Assembly (NCBI GenBank): GCA_937862815.1
Contig: CALMED010000002.1
Span: 620,001-684,000 of the forward strand
Direction: 5' to 3'
Length of the DNA: 64,000 nucleotides
Source: an uncultured Chitinophagaceae bacterium
GTDB taxonomy: Bacteria > Bacteroidota > Bacteroidia > Chitinophagales > Chitinophagaceae
The notes beneath the pieces are model-generated. The model searched no databases. It saw only the letters and a list, made by a program, of their open reading frames with translations, and had not been told where the DNA came from. Both the position numbers and the translations under genes were made by a program. This document shows positions 1 to 8,486 of this stretch, one piece after another; the first letter of the stretch is position 1; the number at the start of each line of letters is the position of its first letter.

Positions 1-1148
1 CGGGCCATCATTACAATGGGGGAGGTGAAGGGGATGATGCTGCCCCAGAAGGCGAGCGGACTGGTGGGATTTTCGATGGTGGTGCTCATGATGATGAAGC
101 CAAAAATGATGGGCATGGTGATGGGCAGCATCAGCGACTGCGCTTCCTGCGGATCTTCGTTGATCACACTGCCAATGGCCGCAAACAATGAGGCATAGAA
201 GAGGTAACCACCCAGGAAATAAAACAGGAAGCAGGCGATGATCAGTCCCCAGTTGGCCGACAGCAACGTAGTGCGTACTTCCATCATCTTCAGGGCGGTG
301 GCATTCTGCTGCATCATACCGCCGGGCAGGCTGTTGTTGGCTTCCTGTGCCTGTTGCAATACTTCCGGTCCAAGAAACAGGGAACTGGCGGAGGTAAGCA
401 GCACCAGCACCACGATCCATAACAGCAGCTGGGTGAGTCCCACCGCTGCAATGCCGATGATCTTCCCCATCATTAACTGGAAAGGCTTTACGCTGCTCAC
501 CATAACTTCCGCAATGCGGTTCATCTTCTCTTCCATCACACCCCGCATCACGGAGGCGCCGTACACAAACAGCGTTATGTAAATGATGATGCCACTGCCA
601 AAGCCGATGCCGTAGGCCAGTGCTTTGTTGTCTTCCTTCAACTCGCTGCCTTTTACTTTATAGGAGCGGTAGTTGAGCGCCTGTTCATTACTGCTTTGCT
701 GCCGGATGGAGTCGAGCAGCGCCCGGCTGATACCCTCCTGCAGCAGCAGGCGGTCTTCGTTGATCCGCTGGATCTGGTTTTTAATGGCTTCATCGGTAGT
801 GAGCCCCATCTGCTTGTGTGAATAGAGGCGGGCCGAATCGGCAGCAGTTCCGGAGGAGGAATAAATCACCAGCAATCCATCGTAGCCTTCGGTCTCGTAA
901 TTTGACTGGGTAACTCCCTCCGGGTAGCCGTAAAATGCGCTATTGCTGTTTTTAAGCTTGTCTTTGTACAGGCCCGATTCGTCCTTTACGGCAATCTTGT
1001 TCTGTTGCACACTGCGGGCGCCCAGGTAGGCCGAGCCGGCGAAAAATACAATCATGAATAGCGGGAACAGGAACGTAGAGAGCAGGAAGGTTTTGTTGCG
1101 CACGCGGGTGATGTATTCCCGCTTTATAATGATCCAGATCTTTTTCAT
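1..1148 (-). CDS. ABC-2 family transporter permease (3' end beyond window)
   Basis: The reading frame opens at an ATG read leftward from 1148 and stays open to the window edge, so the C-terminus is missing. The protein begins MKKIWIIIKREYITRVRNKT, the usual cytoplasmic start of NatB/YhaP-type ABC-2 permeases. A first membrane helix follows at about residues 20-42, then a long extracytoplasmic segment of roughly 150 residues, then a cluster of hydrophobic helices containing an EEKMNRIAEVM segment, which is typical of the family between helices. It lies 9 bp downstream of its ATPase gene on the same strand, so the two form one exporter operon. Family knowledge suggests export of ions, drugs or lipids; the substrate cannot be read from sequence. 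Confidence 0.9.
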   Translation of the reverse strand, partial: MKKIWIIIKREYITRVRNKTFLLSTFLFPLFMIVFFAGSAYLGARSVQQNKIAVKDESGLYKDKLKNSNSAFYGYPEGVTQSNYETEGYDGLLVIYSSSGTAADSARLYSHKQMGLTTDEAIKNQIQRINEDRLLLQEGISRALLDSIRQQSSNEQALNYRSYKVKGSELKEDNKALAYGIGFGSGIIIYITLFVYGASVMRGVMEEKMNRIAEVMVSSVKPFQLMMGKIIGIAAVGLTQLLLWIVVLVLLTSASSLFLGPEVLQQAQEANNSLPGGMMQQNATALKMMEVRTTLLSANWGLIIACFLFYFLGGYLFYASLFAAIGSVINEDPQEAQSLMLPITMPIIFGFIIMSTTIENPTSPLAFWGSIIPFTSPIVMMA

Positions 1149-1157
1149 GTACCAGGT

Positions 1158-2093
1158 TTATGCGGTTACGGTTTCAAACTGGCGGGCCGTGGGGGTGCCT
1201 TCCACCAGGTGAATAAAAATATCGTTGAGCGAAGGGAGAATCTCGTGAAAGACAACGATCTGTTGCTGCTGAGCAATGAAATGCAGCAGCACTTCGTTGG
1301 CGGTATGCCCTTCATGAATCTTTACAGTCAGTTCCCTGCCTTCTTTTCCCACCACGTAAAACGACGGATGTTCCAGGTCAGCGCCCTCGCTCCCGAGTTC
1401 CAGCTTGAAGAGGTGTTCTTTGAATTGCTGTTTCACCTCCGCTACGCCGCCGTCCAGTATTTTTTGGCCCTTGTTCACCAGGATGATGTGGTCGCAGATC
1501 TCTTCCACCTGCTCCATGCGGTGGGTGCTGAAGATGATGGTGGTTCCCTTCTGGGCAAGGGCGTAGATCTCATCCTTGATGAGGTTGGAGTTCACCGGGT
1601 CCAGCCCGCTGAAAGGCTCATCCAGGATCACCAGCCGGGGTTCGTGGAGTACCGTGGTAACGAACTGCAGTTTCTGGCTCATCCCCTTGGAGAGGTCTTC
1701 CACTTTCTTGTTCCACCAACTGCTCATTTCAAATTTGTCGAACCACAGCTTCACCTTTTCAAAGGCATCGCTGCGGGACAGTCCCTTCAGTTGTGCCAGG
1801 TAAAGGGCTTGTTCGCCCACTTTCATTTTTTTATAAAGTCCCCGCTCTTCGGGCATGTAGCCGATGTCAATCACATCTTCCACCGGGTTGAACCGCCGGC
1901 CGTTGAGCAGGATGGTTCCTTCGTCGGGGTAAAAGATACCGGTGATCATGCGGATGAGGGTGGTCTTGCCCGCCCCGTTGGGTCCCAGCAGTCCGAATAT
2001 GGAGCCCTGGTGCAGGGAAAAGCTGATATCGTCCACCGCTTTTTGGGAGGAAAAGTATTTCTTCAGGCGTTGTACTTCCAGTATTGTTTGCAT
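1158..2093 (-). CDS. ABC transporter ATP-binding protein (NatA-like)
   Basis: This 311-residue protein is the ATPase partner of the ABC-2 permease that follows it on the minus strand. Walker A (GPNGAGKT) lies near residue 37, a signature-like segment (LSKGMSQKLQ) near residue 134, Walker B with the D-loop (LVILDEPFSGLDP) near residue 154, and the switch histidine follows in FSTHRMEQVE. The C-terminal ~90 residues form the extra domain common in NatA/CcmA-type exporters and end with DIFIHLVEG, a typical closing motif of DUF4162-like extensions. The signature is LSKGM rather than LSGGQ, which is common in this subfamily. Two-gene exporter; substrate unknown. Confidence 0.93.
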   Translation of the reverse strand: MQTILEVQRLKKYFSSQKAVDDISFSLHQGSIFGLLGPNGAGKTTLIRMITGIFYPDEGTILLNGRRFNPVEDVIDIGYMPEERGLYKKMKVGEQALYLAQLKGLSRSDAFEKVKLWFDKFEMSSWWNKKVEDLSKGMSQKLQFVTTVLHEPRLVILDEPFSGLDPVNSNLIKDEIYALAQKGTTIIFSTHRMEQVEEICDHIILVNKGQKILDGGVAEVKQQFKEHLFKLELGSEGADLEHPSFYVVGKEGRELTVKIHEGHTANEVLLHFIAQQQQIVVFHEILPSLNDIFIHLVEGTPTARQFETVTA

Positions 2094-2166
2094 AGCAGGT
2101 GATGAGTAGGTGTTGTGTGAAATTTGTTACAAGGTAACCGGAAAAATTATTCAGACAAGTAACGGG

Positions 2167-3750
2167 TTATCCTTTGTGCTGCCCTGCAATGGCGTCGGCC
2201 ACTTTTTCACCGTCCATGGCGGCGCTCACGATCCCCCCGGCATAACCGGCTCCTTCTCCGCACGGATAAAGGTTTACAATCTGTGGGTGTTGCAGCGTTT
2301 CGTTGTCGCGGGGGATGCGTACCGGCGACGAAGTGCGGGATTCGGTGGCCACCACCACGGCCTCGCTGGTGTAGTAGCCCTTCATCTTGCGGCCGAAGTC
2401 GCGGAACGCCAGCCGCAGGTCTTCGAATACAAAGGGTGGCAAGACCTCCTGCAGATTCACCCCGGTAAGTCCAGGTACATAAGAGCAATCGGGCAGGGCG
2501 GACGAGGCTTTCCGTTCAAAAAAGTCGGTCATCCGTTGTGCCGGCGCCCGGAAGCCGCCGCCCCCGGCCTGGTAGGCAGCCTGTTCCACTGCCTGCTGAA
2601 ACCGCATGAGCAGCAGGGGTTCGGGATTGCCTGGCGGTTGTTGTTGCCGGAAAAAGCGTGCGGCATCGGCTTCTTCCACGCTTACCACCATACCGCTGTT
2701 GGCGTAGGGGTTGTTGCGTCTGGAGGGACTCCATCCGTTTACCACCAGTTCCCCGGGGGCTGTGGAGGCGGGGGCGATGATGCCGCCCGGGCACATGCAG
2801 AAGGAGAAAACGCCTTTCCCCTGTACCTGTTGCACCAGGCTGTACGAGGCCGGCGGCAGAAACGGATCCCGCACCGGGCAATGGTACTGCAGCCGGTCAA
2901 TCAGTTCCTGCGGATGCTCCACGCGAACGCCGAGGGCGAACGGCTTGGCTTCGATGCGGATGCCCTTGCGGTGGAGCAGTTCAAAGATGTCGCGGGCGCT
3001 GTGGCCCGTAGCCAGCAATACGGCATCGGCCGGCAGGCGGCTGCCATCCTGCAGGATTACTTCCATAATGCGGTTGCTGGTTACCGTTAGATCGGTCACC
3101 CGGCTTTCGAAATGCACGGCGCCGCCGCCGTCTACTATCTGCCGGCGCATGGCCGTAATGATCTGGGGGAGTTTGTTGGTGCCGATGTGGGGATGCGACT
3201 GGTACAGGATTTTTTCATCAGCCCCGAAATGGTGGAACAGCTCCAGGATGCGGGCGATATTGCCCCGCTTGGTGCTGCGGGTGTACAGTTTACCATCGCT
3301 GTAGGTGCCGGCGCCCCCTTCGCCAAAGCAGTAGTTGCTGTCGGGGTCCAACACGCCTTCTTTATTCAGCCGTGCCAGGTCGCGGCGGCGCGACCGCACA
3401 TCCTTTCCCCGTTCCAGTACAATGGGCCTGATGCCCTGTTCCATAAGCCGGAGTGCGGCGAAAAGGCCTGCCGGACCGGCGCCGATTATGAGCACCCGTC
3501 GGCGGCTGTTTTGTACGTCTTCCCAGGCAAATGCAGTCCGGGGCCGCTCTGCAGCCGGCTCGTTGATGAATACTTGTACGGTGAGCAGCACCCGGGGTTG
3601 CCGGCTGCGGGCATCGATGGATTGCCGCAGGGGATAAAAGCCGGTGATCGTTTCGGGGGATGCCCCGGTCTCCCGGGCAATGGCTTCCTGAATGGCGCTG
3701 CTGCTGGCGGCTTCGGCGGGAAGCAGGCGAAGGGAGAGGGTTTGCTGCAT
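2167..3750 (-). CDS. NAD(P)/FAD-dependent oxidoreductase, COG2509 type
   Basis: A 527-residue soluble flavoprotein. I start it at the internal methionine (MQQTLSLRLLPAEA) because the frame upstream of that point has no family-like sequence. A short N-terminal domain (about residues 1-85) precedes the dinucleotide fold VLIIGAGPAGLFAALRL. A second FAD-contact segment near the C-terminus contains YPCGEGAGYAGGIVSAAMDG, where aspartate and glycine residues hold the flavin ribityl chain in this family. Members are annotated as uncharacterised FAD-dependent dehydrogenases; their substrate is not established. It stands alone, with the exporter operon downstream and the divergent nucleotidase genes on the other side. 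Confidence 0.88.
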   Translation of the reverse strand: MQQTLSLRLLPAEAASSSAIQEAIARETGASPETITGFYPLRQSIDARSRQPRVLLTVQVFINEPAAERPRTAFAWEDVQNSRRRVLIIGAGPAGLFAALRLMEQGIRPIVLERGKDVRSRRRDLARLNKEGVLDPDSNYCFGEGGAGTYSDGKLYTRSTKRGNIARILELFHHFGADEKILYQSHPHIGTNKLPQIITAMRRQIVDGGGAVHFESRVTDLTVTSNRIMEVILQDGSRLPADAVLLATGHSARDIFELLHRKGIRIEAKPFALGVRVEHPQELIDRLQYHCPVRDPFLPPASYSLVQQVQGKGVFSFCMCPGGIIAPASTAPGELVVNGWSPSRRNNPYANSGMVVSVEEADAARFFRQQQPPGNPEPLLLMRFQQAVEQAAYQAGGGGFRAPAQRMTDFFERKASSALPDCSYVPGLTGVNLQEVLPPFVFEDLRLAFRDFGRKMKGYYTSEAVVVATESRTSSPVRIPRDNETLQHPQIVNLYPCGEGAGYAGGIVSAAMDGEKVADAIAGQHKG

Positions 3751-3967
3751 GTTGTCGGGTATTGATCCTGAAAACGGCACGAAGGTAGCCGAATCCGCCC
3801 GAAAGGGCGGGAAGCGAGCAGGGTAAACCCGATTTTTCGCAGCATAAAAATTCCGGATTCCGCCAAATTTCCAGGTTTAAAATTAAGGTCCCGGACGCCT
3901 GAAATTTTTTTTCGGGACAATCATTTTCTGCAACCTCCAAATCGCCTACCTTCCCTACTTTGCAGGC

Positions 3968-4714
3968 ATGCGGTATTATAAACAGATATTGATCACACTC
4001 ACGGCGGGAGCTTTTTTGTTCCTGCAATGCAGTCCCGTTTACCAAAGTTCCAGGCTGCAATACGCCGGTTACCCCATTTCCGGTGAGCGCATCGACACCA
4101 GCATGTACAATTGGTTGCGGCCGTACAGCGACAGCCTGGCAAAAAGCATGAATACGTACATTGCCACACTGGCACAGGACCTGGAAAAGCAGCAGCCCGA
4201 AGGCACATTGGGCAACCTGATGGCCGATGCGTTGCTGGCAATGGCAGAACAGCAATACGGGCGCCGGCCCGATGCTGCCTTTATGAACAACGGCGGCATC
4301 CGCCTTCCTGTCTTAAAAGCCGGTCCGGTTACCCGGGGCAAAGTGTACGAGTTGTTTCCCTTCGATAATATCCTGGTACTGGTGGAAATAAAAGGAACGG
4401 TGTTGCAGCAGTTTCTCGATCACATTGCCGGCCGGGGCGGTTGGCCGGTGGCGGGGATGACCATGAACATCCGAAAGGGCCGGGCGGTGGACGTGCGCAT
4501 CGGCGGACGGGAACTGGACCCAACAGCCACCTATACCATTGCCATGGGCGATTACACAGCCAATGGCGGCGATGACGCGGCAATGCTGGTGGGCTTGCCC
4601 CAACAGAACAACGGCTACCTGATGCGGGACGCCATCCTGGCGTACATGCGCGGGTTGGCAGCCGCTGGCAGCATTCGAATGCAATTGGAAAAACGGGTAC
4701 AGTATGTGGACTAG
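3968..4714 (+). CDS. 5'-nucleotidase C-terminal domain lipoprotein
   Basis: This 248-residue protein has a signal peptide ending at a lipobox-like FLQC, so it is probably a lipoprotein. The rest is a 5'-nucleotidase C-terminal (substrate-binding) domain: FMNNGGIRL is the conserved asparagine/glycine segment and DYTANGGDD is the conserved loop that stacks on the nucleotide base. There is no metallophosphatase domain in this gene. The missing catalytic domain is encoded by the next gene, which overlaps it by 11 bp. The two together equal one normal UshA/5'-nucleotidase, cut in two and in reversed domain order. Confidence 0.9.
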   Translation: MRYYKQILITLTAGAFLFLQCSPVYQSSRLQYAGYPISGERIDTSMYNWLRPYSDSLAKSMNTYIATLAQDLEKQQPEGTLGNLMADALLAMAEQQYGRRPDAAFMNNGGIRLPVLKAGPVTRGKVYELFPFDNILVLVEIKGTVLQQFLDHIAGRGGWPVAGMTMNIRKGRAVDVRIGGRELDPTATYTIAMGDYTANGGDDAAMLVGLPQQNNGYLMRDAILAYMRGLAAAGSIRMQLEKRVQYVD

Positions 4715-5636
4715 AAGAACTTTCATCCGGGAGACCGGACTTGCGGCGGGCGCCCTCCTGGCTGCCCCTTTCGACACATGGGCGGATGCGCCGGTGCAGC
4801 GCCTCACCATCCTGCACACCAATGATACACACAGCCGGCTGGAACCCTTTCCCATGGACGGAAGCCGCAACCAGGGAATGGGGGGCGTGGCCGCCCGGGC
4901 CCGTGTGATTGAACGCATCCGTCAGCAGGAGCAGCACGTGCTGCTGCTGGATGCCGGTGATATTTTCCAGGGTACACCCTACTTTAATGTGTACAAGGGA
5001 GAACCCGAAATAAAGGCCATGACCCGCATGGGCTACGATGCATGTACCATGGGCAACCATGATTTTGATGGTGGCCTCGAAAACTTCGCCCTGCAGTTGC
5101 AACATGCCCGTTTTCCCGTGGTGGTTTGTAATTACGGATTTGCCGGTACGCCCATGGAGTTTCTTTATCAGCCCTATCGCATCTTTCGTAAAGGAAAACT
5201 GAAAATTGGTGTAACAGGTGTGGGTATTGAGTTGAAGGGATTGGTGCCCGATAACCTGGTGGGAAACACCCGCTACCTCGACCCCATTGAACAGGTAAAC
5301 ACAGTGGCGCATGACCTCCGTTTCAAACGGGGATGTGACCTGGTCATCTGCCTGTCACACCTCGGCTTCCAGTACCGCGGAAATGAAAACCGGGTTTCCG
5401 ACCAGGTGCTCGCCAGAGAAACTGAGCAGGTGGACCTCATCATCGGCGGGCATACACATACATTCCTGAATGAACCCCTGTTAGTTAAGAATAAGATCGG
5501 AAGCGATGTGGTGATCAACCAGGTGGGTTGGGCGGGTCTGGTACTGGGCCGTCTCGACTATGAATTTTTACCCGGAAAAAAGAAAAATCTGTTGCAGTCG
5601 CATACTGTGTTTATAGGTAAAAAACAAAGCGAATAA
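4704..5636 (+). CDS. Metallophosphatase (5'-nucleotidase catalytic domain), Tat-exported
   Basis: A 310-residue catalytic partner of the preceding gene. It carries a twin-arginine signal (TRRTFIRE followed by a hydrophobic stretch), which suggests export in folded, metal-loaded form. The calcineurin-like metallophosphatase motifs are all present in order: HTNDTHSRLE, DAGDIFQGT, MGNHDFDGG and IGGHTHTF, which supply the His, Asp and Asn ligands of the dinuclear metal centre. It ends after this domain, so the C-terminal nucleotide-binding domain must come from the upstream gene. The 11-bp overlap implies translational coupling. Likely role: hydrolysis of nucleotides in the periplasm or at the surface. 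Confidence 0.92.
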   Translation: MWTRRTFIRETGLAAGALLAAPFDTWADAPVQRLTILHTNDTHSRLEPFPMDGSRNQGMGGVAARARVIERIRQQEQHVLLLDAGDIFQGTPYFNVYKGEPEIKAMTRMGYDACTMGNHDFDGGLENFALQLQHARFPVVVCNYGFAGTPMEFLYQPYRIFRKGKLKIGVTGVGIELKGLVPDNLVGNTRYLDPIEQVNTVAHDLRFKRGCDLVICLSHLGFQYRGNENRVSDQVLARETEQVDLIIGGHTHTFLNEPLLVKNKIGSDVVINQVGWAGLVLGRLDYEFLPGKKKNLLQSHTVFIGKKQSE

Positions 5637-5645
5637 AAAATTTTT

Positions 5646-5717
5646 TTTTCCACAAAAAGTTGGATATTCGCTGTCCCCCCAAACATTTTTTACACTCCAC
5701 TTACAGGTGTAAAAAAT
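5646..5717 (+). promoter_or_regulatory. dnaA upstream region: DnaA-box-like site and 11-bp inverted repeat
   Basis: TTTTCCACA at 5646-5654 fits the relaxed DnaA box TTWTNCACA. At 5685-5695 and 5707-5717 there is a perfect 11-bp inverted repeat (arm ATTTTTTACAC, 11-bp spacer). Both sit in the 128-bp gap between the nucleotidase gene and dnaA. An autoregulatory role for the box and an operator or RNA hairpin role for the repeat are inferences. Only one box-like site was seen, so I do not call an origin. Confidence 0.4.
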
Positions 5718-5764
5718 CAGATGAAGGAAATAAGATATCGCAATCATAAACTGCTTTTGGTAAA

Positions 5765-7198
5765 ATGACGAAAACGGCTGATCAAGTTTGGAAAAATTGT
5801 TTGGCTATCATAAAGGATATCGTTGAATGGCAGCATTTTAAGACCTGGTTCGAACCGATAAAACCGATTGAACTAAAAGATAAAGTTCTAACCATACAGG
5901 TACCCAGCCAGTTCTTCTATGAATACCTGGAAGAACACTATGTTACCCTTTTGGCCAAAACCCTGAAACGGGAGCTGGGCAAAGACGCCAACCTCGAGTA
6001 TCGCATCATGATGGACAGCGGCAGCAAAGGCGCCGAACCCATTACCATGGATGTTCCCGGGCAGGGCTATAAAACCTACACCAATAATGAAATGGATTTT
6101 CCGCTGGTCATAAACAACCCTGTCAAGAACCCGTTTGTGATTCCGGGTTTGAAGAAGGTGCAGATTGATCCGCAGCTTAATCCCAAGTATATATTTGATG
6201 CATTTGTGGAAGGCGACTGTAACCGCGTGGCCCGGCGTGCCGGTAAAACCGTTGCGGAAAAGCCCGGCGCTACGTCTTTCAACCCCCTGGTTATTTATGG
6301 CGGCGTAGGGTTGGGAAAAACTCACCTGGCACAGGCTGTGGGCAACGAGGTAAAGCGCTTGCATCCCAATAAAGTGGTGCTGTATGTGAGCAGTGAAAAA
6401 TTCATCAACCAGTTTGTAGATCACAGCCGCAACAATGCCATCAACGATTTCATCCATTTTTACCAGCTCATTGATGTACTCATCATTGACGATGTGCAGT
6501 TCTTCAACCGGGCCGAGAAAAGCCAGGACGCTTTTTTTGCGATCTTTAATCACCTTCACCAGAGTGGTAAGCAGCTGATCCTGACTTCCGATAAGCCACC
6601 CAAGGATCTGGAGGGCGTACAGGAGCGCCTGCTGAGCCGTTTCCGCTGGGGTCTGAGTGCCGATCTGCAGGTGCCCGATTATGAAACCCGCATTGAAATC
6701 CTGGAGCGGAAGATGAAAAATGACGGACTGGAGATGCCCAAGGATGTGGTGAAGTACATTGCATACAATATCAGTACCAACATCCGTGAACTGGAAGGAT
6801 CGCTCATTTCACTACTGGCCCAGTCTTCGCTCAATAAAAAAGAAATTGATCTCGACCTGGCCAAGAAAGTGCTGAAAAATTTCGTTAAAACATCGTCGAA
6901 AGAAATTACCATTGATGCCATTCAGAAAATGGTGTGCGATTATTTCGATGTGTCGTACGATAAGTTGCTGCAGAAAACCCGCAAGCGGGAAATTGTACAG
7001 GCCCGGCAGATTACCATGTACCTGGCCAAGACCTTTACCAAGAACTCGTTGAAGACCATCGGGGAGCATTTCGGCGGACGGGATCACACCACGGTGATTC
7101 ACTCCTGCCAGACCGTAAAGGACCTGATGGATACCGACAGCCTGTTCAAAGAAAGTGTGATGGAGTTGCAGCAGAAAGTACAGCTTGCCGCCATGTAA
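5765..7198 (+). CDS. dnaA: Chromosomal replication initiator protein DnaA
   Basis: A full-length 477-residue DnaA. Domain I (about residues 1-90) contains the usual WF..I segment. Domain III is the AAA+ ATPase, with Walker A in GGVGLGKTHLAQ near residue 180 and Walker B in LIIDDVQF near residue 240. Domain IV carries the DNA-binding signature GGRDHTTVIHSC near the C-terminus, which reads the DnaA box. It opens replication origins and is also a transcription factor. It stands alone, with a 128-bp upstream region containing a DnaA-box-like site, followed by a terminator. Confidence 0.98.
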   Translation: MTKTADQVWKNCLAIIKDIVEWQHFKTWFEPIKPIELKDKVLTIQVPSQFFYEYLEEHYVTLLAKTLKRELGKDANLEYRIMMDSGSKGAEPITMDVPGQGYKTYTNNEMDFPLVINNPVKNPFVIPGLKKVQIDPQLNPKYIFDAFVEGDCNRVARRAGKTVAEKPGATSFNPLVIYGGVGLGKTHLAQAVGNEVKRLHPNKVVLYVSSEKFINQFVDHSRNNAINDFIHFYQLIDVLIIDDVQFFNRAEKSQDAFFAIFNHLHQSGKQLILTSDKPPKDLEGVQERLLSRFRWGLSADLQVPDYETRIEILERKMKNDGLEMPKDVVKYIAYNISTNIRELEGSLISLLAQSSLNKKEIDLDLAKKVLKNFVKTSSKEITIDAIQKMVCDYFDVSYDKLLQKTRKREIVQARQITMYLAKTFTKNSLKTIGEHFGGRDHTTVIHSCQTVKDLMDTDSLFKESVMELQQKVQLAAM

Positions 7199-7236
7199 GG
7201 GGGGGGTTCTGCTGCCGTATTTAATCAACAAATTGG

Positions 7237-7269
7237 ATCCCGATTGCCCACCGGCATCGGGATTTTTCT
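7237..7269 (+). terminator. Intrinsic terminator after dnaA
   Basis: A hairpin with arms ATCCCGAT and ATCGGGAT, with further GCC/GGC pairing across a one-base bulge, is followed by TTTTTCTTTT. It ends the dnaA transcript. Confidence 0.8.
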
Positions 7270-7385
7270 TTTGGCACTTTACGAAAGCGTGGCTATTTTT
7301 GCTGCCCTTCCGAAGGCCGGCAGACCATAAACGCAAAAAATGTTGCCCTTCGTTTCAGGAGTTCTTTTCGATTTACAAACATATT

Positions 7386-7476
7386 GGTGAGGTGGATGAG
7401 TGGCTGAAATCAACGGTTTGCTAAACCGTCGTAGGGCCTTAAAGCCCTACCGAGGGTTCGAATCCCTCCCTCACCG
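7386..7476 (+). tRNA. tRNA-Ser(GCT)
   Basis: The acceptor arms GGTGAGG and CCTCACC pair perfectly. The anticodon stem ACGGT/ACCGT holds the loop TTGCTAA with anticodon GCT. The long variable arm (about GTAGGGC...GCCCTAC) is the class II form expected of tRNA-Ser, and the T arm is GAGGG-TTCGAAT-CCCTC. CCA is not encoded. Confidence 0.97.
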
Positions 7477-7480
7477 CCGG

Positions 7481-7510
7481 AGGCGCCATTGTCAGAGGCG
7501 CCTTTTTTTT
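7481..7510 (+). terminator. Terminator between tRNA-Ser and tRNA-Pro
   Basis: AGGCGCC and GGCGCCT form a GC-rich stem around a short loop, followed by eight T residues. It directly follows the tRNA-Ser. Confidence 0.85.
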
Positions 7511-7519
7511 GCCCGGTAT

Positions 7520-7593
7520 CGGGAAGTAGCGCAGGCCGGTAGCGCACCTGGTTTGGGACCAGGGGGTCGCAGGTTCGAATCCTGTCTTCCCGA
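7520..7593 (+). tRNA. tRNA-Pro(TGG)
   Basis: Acceptor arms CGGGAAG and CTTCCCG pair fully. The anticodon stem CCTGG/CCAGG encloses the loop TTTGGGA with anticodon TGG. The T arm is GCAGG-TTCGAAT-CCTGT, with one G-T pair. CCA is not encoded. Confidence 0.97.
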
Positions 7594-7602
7594 CAAAACC
7601 AG

Positions 7603-7632
7603 AAAGCCCCCGCGATAGCGGCGGGCTTTTTG
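7603..7632 (+). terminator. Terminator after tRNA-Pro
   Basis: AAAGCCC plus CCGC pair with GCGG and GGGCTTT across a GATA loop with one bulged C, followed by a T-run. The outer bases of this hairpin (7595-7610 and 7625-7636) recur in reverse complement inside every unit of the tandem array that follows. Confidence 0.85.
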
Positions 7633-7636
7633 CTTT

Positions 7637-8363
7637 GCAGCAGCACCCGCTGGCGGGTAAGCTGCGGAAAAGCAAAAAGCCGCGTACGGCTGAGCCGTAC
7701 GGAGGGGCTTTCTGGTTTTATATCCTCCCCCTTATGGATCACCGGAGGTAATCCTGCAGGACGGTTTGCAGCAGCACCCGCTGGCGGGTAAGCTGCGGAA
7801 AAGCAAAAAGCCGCGTACGGCTGAGCCGTACGGAGGGGCTTTCTGGTTTTATATCCTCCCCCTTATGGATCACCGGAGGTAATCCTGCAGGACGGTTTGC
7901 AGCAGCACCCGCTGGCGGGTAAGCTGCGGAAAAGCAAAAAGCCGCGTACGGCTGAGCCGTACGGAGGGGCTTTCTGGTTTTATATCCTCCCCCTTATGGA
8001 TCACCGGAGGTAATCCTGCAGGACGGTTTGCAGCAGCACCCGCTGGCGGGTAAGCTGCGGAAAAGCAAAAAGCCGCGTACGGCTGAGCCGTACGGAGGGG
8101 CTTTCTGGTTTTATATCCTCCCCCTTATGGATCACCGGAGGTAATCCTGCAGGACGGTTTGCAGCAGCACCCGCTGGCGGGTAAGCTGCGGAAAAGCAAA
8201 AAGCCGCGTACGGCTGAGCCGTACGGAGGGGCTTTCTGGTTTTATATCCTCCCCCTTATGGATCACCGGAGGTAATCCTGCAGGACGGTTTGCAGCAGCA
8301 CCCGCTGGCGGGTAAGCTGCGGAAAAGCAAAAAGCCGCGTACGGCTGAGCCGTACGGAGGGGC
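7637..8363. repeat. Tandem array of 131-bp units, about 5.5 copies
   Basis: Unit starts fall at 7637, 7768, 7899, 8030, 8161 and 8292, an exact 131-bp period, and the copies look identical by eye; the last stops after 72 bp at 8363. Each unit holds three dyads: ACCCGC-TG-GCGGGT nested in GCAGC/GCTGC arms, CGTACGGCT-G-AGCCGTACG enclosed by AAAGCC/GGCTTT, and TCCTGCAGGA. The second is terminator-like. No reading frame here resembles a protein, and the array fills most of the 893-bp gap after tRNA-Pro. The first unit forms a long imperfect palindrome with the tRNA-Pro terminator. Confidence 0.95.
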
Positions 8364-8486
8364 GTGAATGGTCAACCGGTTGAACTCCGCGTTAATATTC
8401 CGTTTCAGGGGTTTAAATTGAAGTATTCTATTTAACTTTCTGCTTTGAAAAGCGGCAACAACCTGCCGTAAAGAACTGATTTCAAT

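Noticed and set aside
2110-3090. Long plus-strand frames opposite the ABC ATPase, FAD oxidoreductase, RlmI-like and UvrA genes
   Set aside because: They are antisense shadows in GC-rich genes and lack family-like sequence; the opposite strand has clear domains.
5640-5764. Replication origin at dnaA
   Set aside because: Only one DnaA-box-like site was seen and no AT-rich repeat cluster; not enough for an origin call.
7410-7742. Minus-strand reading frames over tRNA-Ser, tRNA-Pro and the start of the repeat array
   Set aside because: The peptides (GGIRTLGRAL and RIRTCDPLVP types) are the well-known false proteins made by translating the antisense of tRNA genes.
7637-8363. CRISPR array
   Set aside because: Units are 131 bp, identical and contiguous with no unique spacers, and no cas genes are near.
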